Position numbers and translations under genes: made by a program. Positions 49,923 through 52,671 of a DNA stretch of 52,671 bases are shown here, in pieces (the first letter of the stretch is position 1; every line of letters begins with the position of its first letter). The DNA is from JAHCIE01 sp034431435 (GTDB taxonomy: Bacteria; Chloroflexota; Anaerolineae; Epilineales; JAHCIE01). The notes below the pieces were generated by a model. The model made no database searches. It was not told the DNA's origin and worked only from the letters and a program-made list of their open reading frames with translations. The stretch covers positions 1-52,671 of the forward strand of contig DAOUDG010000074.1 in assembly GCA_034431435.1 (NCBI GenBank). The letters are read 5' to 3'.

Positions 49923-50903
49923 ATGGAGCACGGTATCGTCAACAGCGTCGCGTACGCCAGGGGGCGGCGCGTCGGCGAGGTCGAGCTAGGCCAGATTCGC
50001 CAGTTCCTGGAAGACCCCGAGGTCTTCATCTGGATCGGCCTGTACGAACCCGACGAAGAGATACTCCGACAGATTCAGCAAGAATTCGGATTGCATGACC
50101 TGGCCATTGAGGATGCGCACCGCGCCCACCAGCGCCCCAAGGTCGAAGACTACGGCGACGAGTTGTTCGTCGTCATGCGTACCGCCCAGGTGAACGAACA
50201 GACGCATCGTGTGGACTTCGGCGAAACTCACATCTTCGTCGGCGCGCGCTACGTAGTGTCCGTCCGCCACGGCTCCACGCAGTCGCACACCCATATTCGC
50301 GCCCGCGTCGAACGAACCCCCCATCTGCTGGCCCAGGGACCGGCCTTTGTCCTCTACGCGCTGATGGATTTCATCGTCGATCAATACTTCCCCGCCATCG
50401 AGACGCTGGAGCAAGACCTGGCCGACCTGGAAGACAAGGTCTTCAGCGAGAGCTTCAGCCGCGACACCACCGCCACCATCTATCAGCTTCAGCGGGAATT
50501 GCTGCACATCAAGCACGTCGTCTCGCCGCTGGTAGAGATGTGCAACCGCCTCTCGCGTCCCGGTAACCAGATCATCCCAGAGGCGGGGCGGCTGTACTTC
50601 CGCGACATCTACGACCACGTCGTGCGCGTCAACGAGATGATCGACACCCAGCGCGAGCTGCTGACGACCACGCTGGAAGCGACCTTCTCCCTCATCTCCA
50701 TCAGGCAGAACGAGGTGACGAGGCGTTTCGCCGCCTGGGCGGCGATCATCGCCTTGCCCACGATGATCGCCGGCATCTACGGCATGAACTTCGAGACCAT
50801 GCCCGAACTGCACTGGTCCTTTGGCTATCCCTTCGTCCTCACGATCACGATTCTGCTATGCGTCATCCTGTACAGCCGTTTCCGACGCTCAGGCTGGATC
50901 TGA
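49923..50903 (+). CDS. corA: CorA-family divalent-cation (Mg/Co) channel
   Basis: Pentameric inner-membrane channel importing Mg2+ and similar ions. 326 residues from ATG 49923, with GGGAGG upstream. The cytoplasmic domain (1-260) has FIWIGLYEPDEEILRQIQQEFGLHDLAIEDA and a long helix LEQDLADLEDKVFSESFSRDTTATIYQLQRELLHIKHVVSPLVEM. Two C-terminal membrane helices follow, the first ending in the selectivity motif YGMNFETMPE (GMN near residues 287-289) and the second VLTITILLCVILYSRF. The basic end RFRRSGWI is typical. It stands as a single gene with its own -10 box and a small hairpin after it. Confidence 0.93.
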   Translation: MEHGIVNSVAYARGRRVGEVELGQIRQFLEDPEVFIWIGLYEPDEEILRQIQQEFGLHDLAIEDAHRAHQRPKVEDYGDELFVVMRTAQVNEQTHRVDFGETHIFVGARYVVSVRHGSTQSHTHIRARVERTPHLLAQGPAFVLYALMDFIVDQYFPAIETLEQDLADLEDKVFSESFSRDTTATIYQLQRELLHIKHVVSPLVEMCNRLSRPGNQIIPEAGRLYFRDIYDHVVRVNEMIDTQRELLTTTLEATFSLISIRQNEVTRRFAAWAAIIALPTMIAGIYGMNFETMPELHWSFGYPFVLTITILLCVILYSRFRRSGWI

Positions 50904-50918
50904 GGGCTAACCCCGCGT

Positions 50919-50939
50919 CGCCACCCACATGGGGTGGCA
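50919..50939. terminator. Short hairpin after corA
   Basis: GCCACCC (50920-50926) and GGGTGGC (50932-50938) with a small loop, just before the rsfS promoter. Confidence 0.5.
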
Positions 50940-50946
50940 CGCGCGC

Positions 50947-50975
50947 TTTACCTGCCCGCCGGGCCGTGGTATAAT
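50947..50975 (+). promoter_or_regulatory. Predicted promoter of rsfS
   Basis: TTTACC (50947-50952), 17 bp, perfect TATAAT (50970-50975), about 25 bases upstream of an AGGAGG ribosome-binding site. Confidence 0.7.
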
Positions 50976-51007
50976 AGAGATGTTCACTCAACCCCTACAG
51001 GAGGTGT

Positions 51008-51391
51008 ATGTCGTCTCTTCCCCAGGCTCCCACCACCAGCGCCGACTCCGATACCACCGAACTGGCTCACCAGATCGTTGACCTTATCTCCGACCGCCAG
51101 GGCAGCGACATCGTCCTCATGGACTTGCGGGACGTGTCGCTCCTGGCCGACTACTTCATCCTCGCCAGCGCCGATAGCCGACGCCAGATTCGCGCCATCC
51201 AGGACAACGTCCACGAGGCGCTCCACAAGAGCAAGATTTCCCCCCTCCGCATCGAAGGCAAGCCCGAATCCGGCTGGGTAATCATGGACTACGGCCCCGT
51301 CGTGGTCCACCTGTTCGATCCGGAGGCGCGCGCCTTCTACAGGCTCGAAACCCTGTGGAAGAACGCGCCCGTGGTGCTCCACATCCTGTAG
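51008..51391 (+). CDS. rsfS: Ribosomal silencing factor RsfS
   Basis: 127 residues. Binds ribosomal protein L14 on the large subunit and blocks joining with the small subunit when nutrients are short. The pattern is complete: ELAHQIVDLISDRQGSDIVLMDLRDVSLLADYFILASADSRRQIRAIQDNVHEAL, then EGKPESGWVIMDYGPVVVHLFDPEARAFYRLETLWKNAPVV. The GWVIMDYGPVVVHLF strand is the family hallmark. A strong AGGAGGTGT precedes ATG 51008 and a near-consensus promoter lies upstream. In many bacteria rsfS follows nadD; here it stands alone before a shared terminator with the sirtuin gene. Confidence 0.95.
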   Translation: MSSLPQAPTTSADSDTTELAHQIVDLISDRQGSDIVLMDLRDVSLLADYFILASADSRRQIRAIQDNVHEALHKSKISPLRIEGKPESGWVIMDYGPVVVHLFDPEARAFYRLETLWKNAPVVLHIL

Positions 51392-51396
51392 GCCGA

Positions 51397-51453
51397 CCGA
51401 AGACAAAGGGCCAGGGACCACCCAGATGGCAGGCCCTGGCCCTTCGTCCTCGG
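51397..51453. terminator. Bidirectional terminator between rsfS and the sirtuin gene
   Basis: Arms 51397-51416 (...AAAGGGCCAGGG) and 51434-51453 (CCCTGGCCCTT...) pair at 18 of 20 positions around a 17-base loop. The right arm ends just before the minus-strand stop codon. Confidence 0.75.
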
Positions 51454-51458
51454 GCATG

Positions 51459-52181
51459 TCACCCCGCCCACCAGCGCGGTAGCGTCTCGGCGGCCGGGCC
51501 GAGAATCACCTCGTCGGCGTAGTCGCTCAGCGGCGTGCGCGCCACGTTGAACTCGATGACGCGCCCGCCCGCCTCCAGCGTCACCAGCGGCAGGCTCGCC
51601 GCCGGCTGCACCAGCGCCGACGTGCCCACCACCAGCATCAGGTCGGCGTGGCGGGCCGCCTGTTGCGCCGCCGTGATCACCCCCATATCCAGCGTCTCGC
51701 CGAACCACACCACATCCGGCCGCTCCAGCGCGCCACACCCGCAGCGGGGCGGCGTCGCCTTGAGGGGCACGTCGTAGTTGTCGCGGCGCGTCCCCTCGCG
51801 CACGCAGCGCACGCTCCACAGGCTGCCGTGGAGGCGCAGCACGCGGCGGCTACCCGCCCGCTCGTGCAGGCCGTCCACGTTCTGGGTAATCAGCGTAAAG
51901 TCGGGCAGCGCGGCCTCCATCGCCGCCAGGGTGACGTGGGCGGCGTTGGGCTGGCAGGCAGCGACCACCTGACGCCGCCAGTCGTACCACGCCCAGACCA
52001 GGGCCGGGTCGCGGGCAAAGGCCGCCGCCGTCGCCAGGTCCTCGGCGCGGTGCGTGCGCCACAGGCCGCCCTGGCCGCGAAAGGTGGGCACGCCGGACTC
52101 GGCGCTCACCCCCGCGCCGGTCAGGACGACGACGCGGCCGAGGCGAGCGCGGGCAGAGGGCAGGGGGGCTGGCTCAGTCAT
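51459..52181 (-). CDS. cobB: Sir2-family NAD-dependent protein deacylase (240 aa)
   Basis: Removes acyl groups from lysine with consumption of NAD. ATG 52181 is 7 bp after a TATACT box (leaderless). VVVLTGAGVSAESGVPTFRG is the NAD site, LITQNVDGLHERAG the second, and RLHGSLWSVRC includes the catalytic His. The zinc module looks reduced: one Cys (SVRCVRE) and then PPRCGCG, so three cysteines are visible rather than the usual CxxC...CxxC set. The DVVWFGE acid and VVGTSALVQPAASLP and VIEFNV strands are normal. Desuccinylase-type Tyr/Arg residues are not clear. Confidence 0.92.
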   Translation of the reverse strand: MTEPAPLPSARARLGRVVVLTGAGVSAESGVPTFRGQGGLWRTHRAEDLATAAAFARDPALVWAWYDWRRQVVAACQPNAAHVTLAAMEAALPDFTLITQNVDGLHERAGSRRVLRLHGSLWSVRCVREGTRRDNYDVPLKATPPRCGCGALERPDVVWFGETLDMGVITAAQQAARHADLMLVVGTSALVQPAASLPLVTLEAGGRVIEFNVARTPLSDYADEVILGPAAETLPRWWAG

Positions 52182-52188
52182 GGCCGTG

Positions 52189-52217
52189 AGTATAGCGCGA
52201 CGGCGCAGCCGGCGCAA
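52189..52217 (-). promoter_or_regulatory. Predicted promoter of the sirtuin gene, leaderless type
   Basis: Minus strand TTGCGC (52217-52212), 17 bp, TATACT (52194-52189), then 7 bp to ATG 52181. Confidence 0.6.
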
Positions 52218-52237
52218 CACAATGGGGACCGACCCGC

Positions 52238-52288
52238 TTGCGCCGCCGCCCCTTGTGTAGTACAATTGTTCTGACTCAAGAACGATTG
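52238..52288 (+). promoter_or_regulatory. Promoter with operator-like dyad before the DUF72 gene
   Basis: TTGCGC (52238-52243), 17 bp, TACAAT (52261-52266). A dyad CAATTGTTCT (52263-52272), six bases, AGAACGATTG (52279-52288) overlaps the -10 box and start point, with 9 of 10 positions symmetrical. This is a good place for a repressor. Confidence 0.5.
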
Positions 52289-52304
52289 ACCAGTGAGGTG
52301 CAAC

Positions 52305-52671
52305 ATGGCGACAGACAGCGGCGTGATACTTGGCACGATGGCGTGGTCCTTCGATACCTGGGTGGGGCCGTTCTACCCGCCGGGTACGAAACCGGGTAAC
52401 TATATCACGGAGTACGCCAAACACTTCCGGGCCGTGGAGATTGACTCCACCTTCTACGCCATCCCCCGCGAGAGCGTGGTCGACGGGTGGGCGGCCAGGA
52501 CGCCCGACGGCTTCCTGTTCTGCCCCAAGTTCCCTCAACTCATCAGCCACGAGAAGAAGCTCCTCGACGCCGACCTGGAGACGGGCGCGTTCCTGGAGAC
52601 GATGCGTCGGCTAGGCGACAAGCTTGGCCCCCTCGTCCTCCAGTTCGACTACACCTTCCAGGCCGAGCGCC
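52305..52671 (+). CDS. DUF72 protein, 3' truncated by the window
   Basis: 122 residues visible from ATG 52305 (GAGGTG upstream). The start VILGTMAWSFDTWVGPFYPPGTKPGNYITEYAKHFRAVEIDSTFYAIPRESVVDGWAARTPDGFLFCPKFPQLISHEKKL is the conserved N-terminal half of DUF72, a TIM-barrel family. YYxSTFY-like EIDSTFY and the FCPKFPQxISHxK region are its marks. Function is unknown across bacteria; a nuclease or metal-hydrolase role has been suggested only by fold. Divergent from the sirtuin gene with a dyad over its promoter. Confidence 0.85.
   Translation, partial: MATDSGVILGTMAWSFDTWVGPFYPPGTKPGNYITEYAKHFRAVEIDSTFYAIPRESVVDGWAARTPDGFLFCPKFPQLISHEKKLLDADLETGAFLETMRRLGDKLGPLVLQFDYTFQAER

Noticed and set aside
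50904..50946. Riboswitch upstream of rsfS
   Set aside because: Only a short GCCACCC/GGGTGGC hairpin lies there, and it precedes the rsfS promoter, so it belongs to the corA 3' end.

Overview
The window is very GC-rich chromosomal DNA, with strong G/C at third codon positions. It looks like a bacterium of the Chloroflexota, probably near Anaerolineae or Caldilineae. This is inferred from family content: a GT39-type enzyme with an extracellular tail, a DUF4342 and GerW-like pair, a GIN-domain lipoprotein, a DUF4349 lipoprotein, TP-rich secreted proteins, a fused MFS/spermidine synthase and an F420-type LLM oxidoreductase. No rRNA, tRNA, CRISPR array, integrase or transposase was found. Every stretch between genes is shorter than 300 bases.

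Layout. 1-1663: 3' part of a membrane glycosyltransferase. 1667-7573 (minus): an isolated phage-derived structural cassette. In order of transcription it encodes a prohead protease fused to an HK97-type major capsid protein, a small beta-rich protein, an adaptor-like protein, a small unknown protein, a large propeller-like protein and a holin-like peptide. Terminase, portal, tail tube, tape measure and integrase are absent. 7653-10155: MBL-fold hydrolase, secreted two-domain protein, a candidate minus-strand small RNA and a cupin. 10228-12005: a coupled operon of small membrane protein, GerW-like protein, DUF4342 and GIN lipoprotein. 12091-14832: a degenerate kinase-like protein, an unknown conserved protein, and an S51-peptidase-like domain fused to a CysRS-like tail. 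14937-16749 (minus): rpe and gnd of the pentose phosphate pathway.

16947-24342: FtsX-type permease, a nucleotide-sugar-transferase-like protein, GNAT, propeller-lipase fusion and SDR. 24426-29224: ldh, a Uma2 relic, uvrC and a cNMP/PH-domain membrane protein. 29327-37729 (minus): DUF4349 lipoprotein, gpmI, a TIGR01906-type membrane protein, fused MFS/spermidine synthase and a large BNR/sortilin-like propeller. 37917-45464: membrane protein, DinB, a very large secreted GH13 enzyme, LLM oxidoreductase and GNAT. 45468-52671: SIMPL protein (minus), GHMP kinase plus sugar nucleotidyltransferase, SnoaL-like protein (minus), CorA, RsfS, Sir2 (minus) and a DUF72 start.

Two patterns run through the window. 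First, gene junctions carry tandem repeats of exactly 7-bp period in several sequence flavours, often as inverted pairs. They occur at every junction of the phage-derived cassette and in places have become coding (capsid-fusion linker, lipase N-terminus, several C-termini). Second, housekeeping-type promoters (TTGNNN, 16-17 bp, TANNNT) are easy to read, and at four genes the -10 box lies only 6-7 bp before the start codon, which implies leaderless mRNAs.
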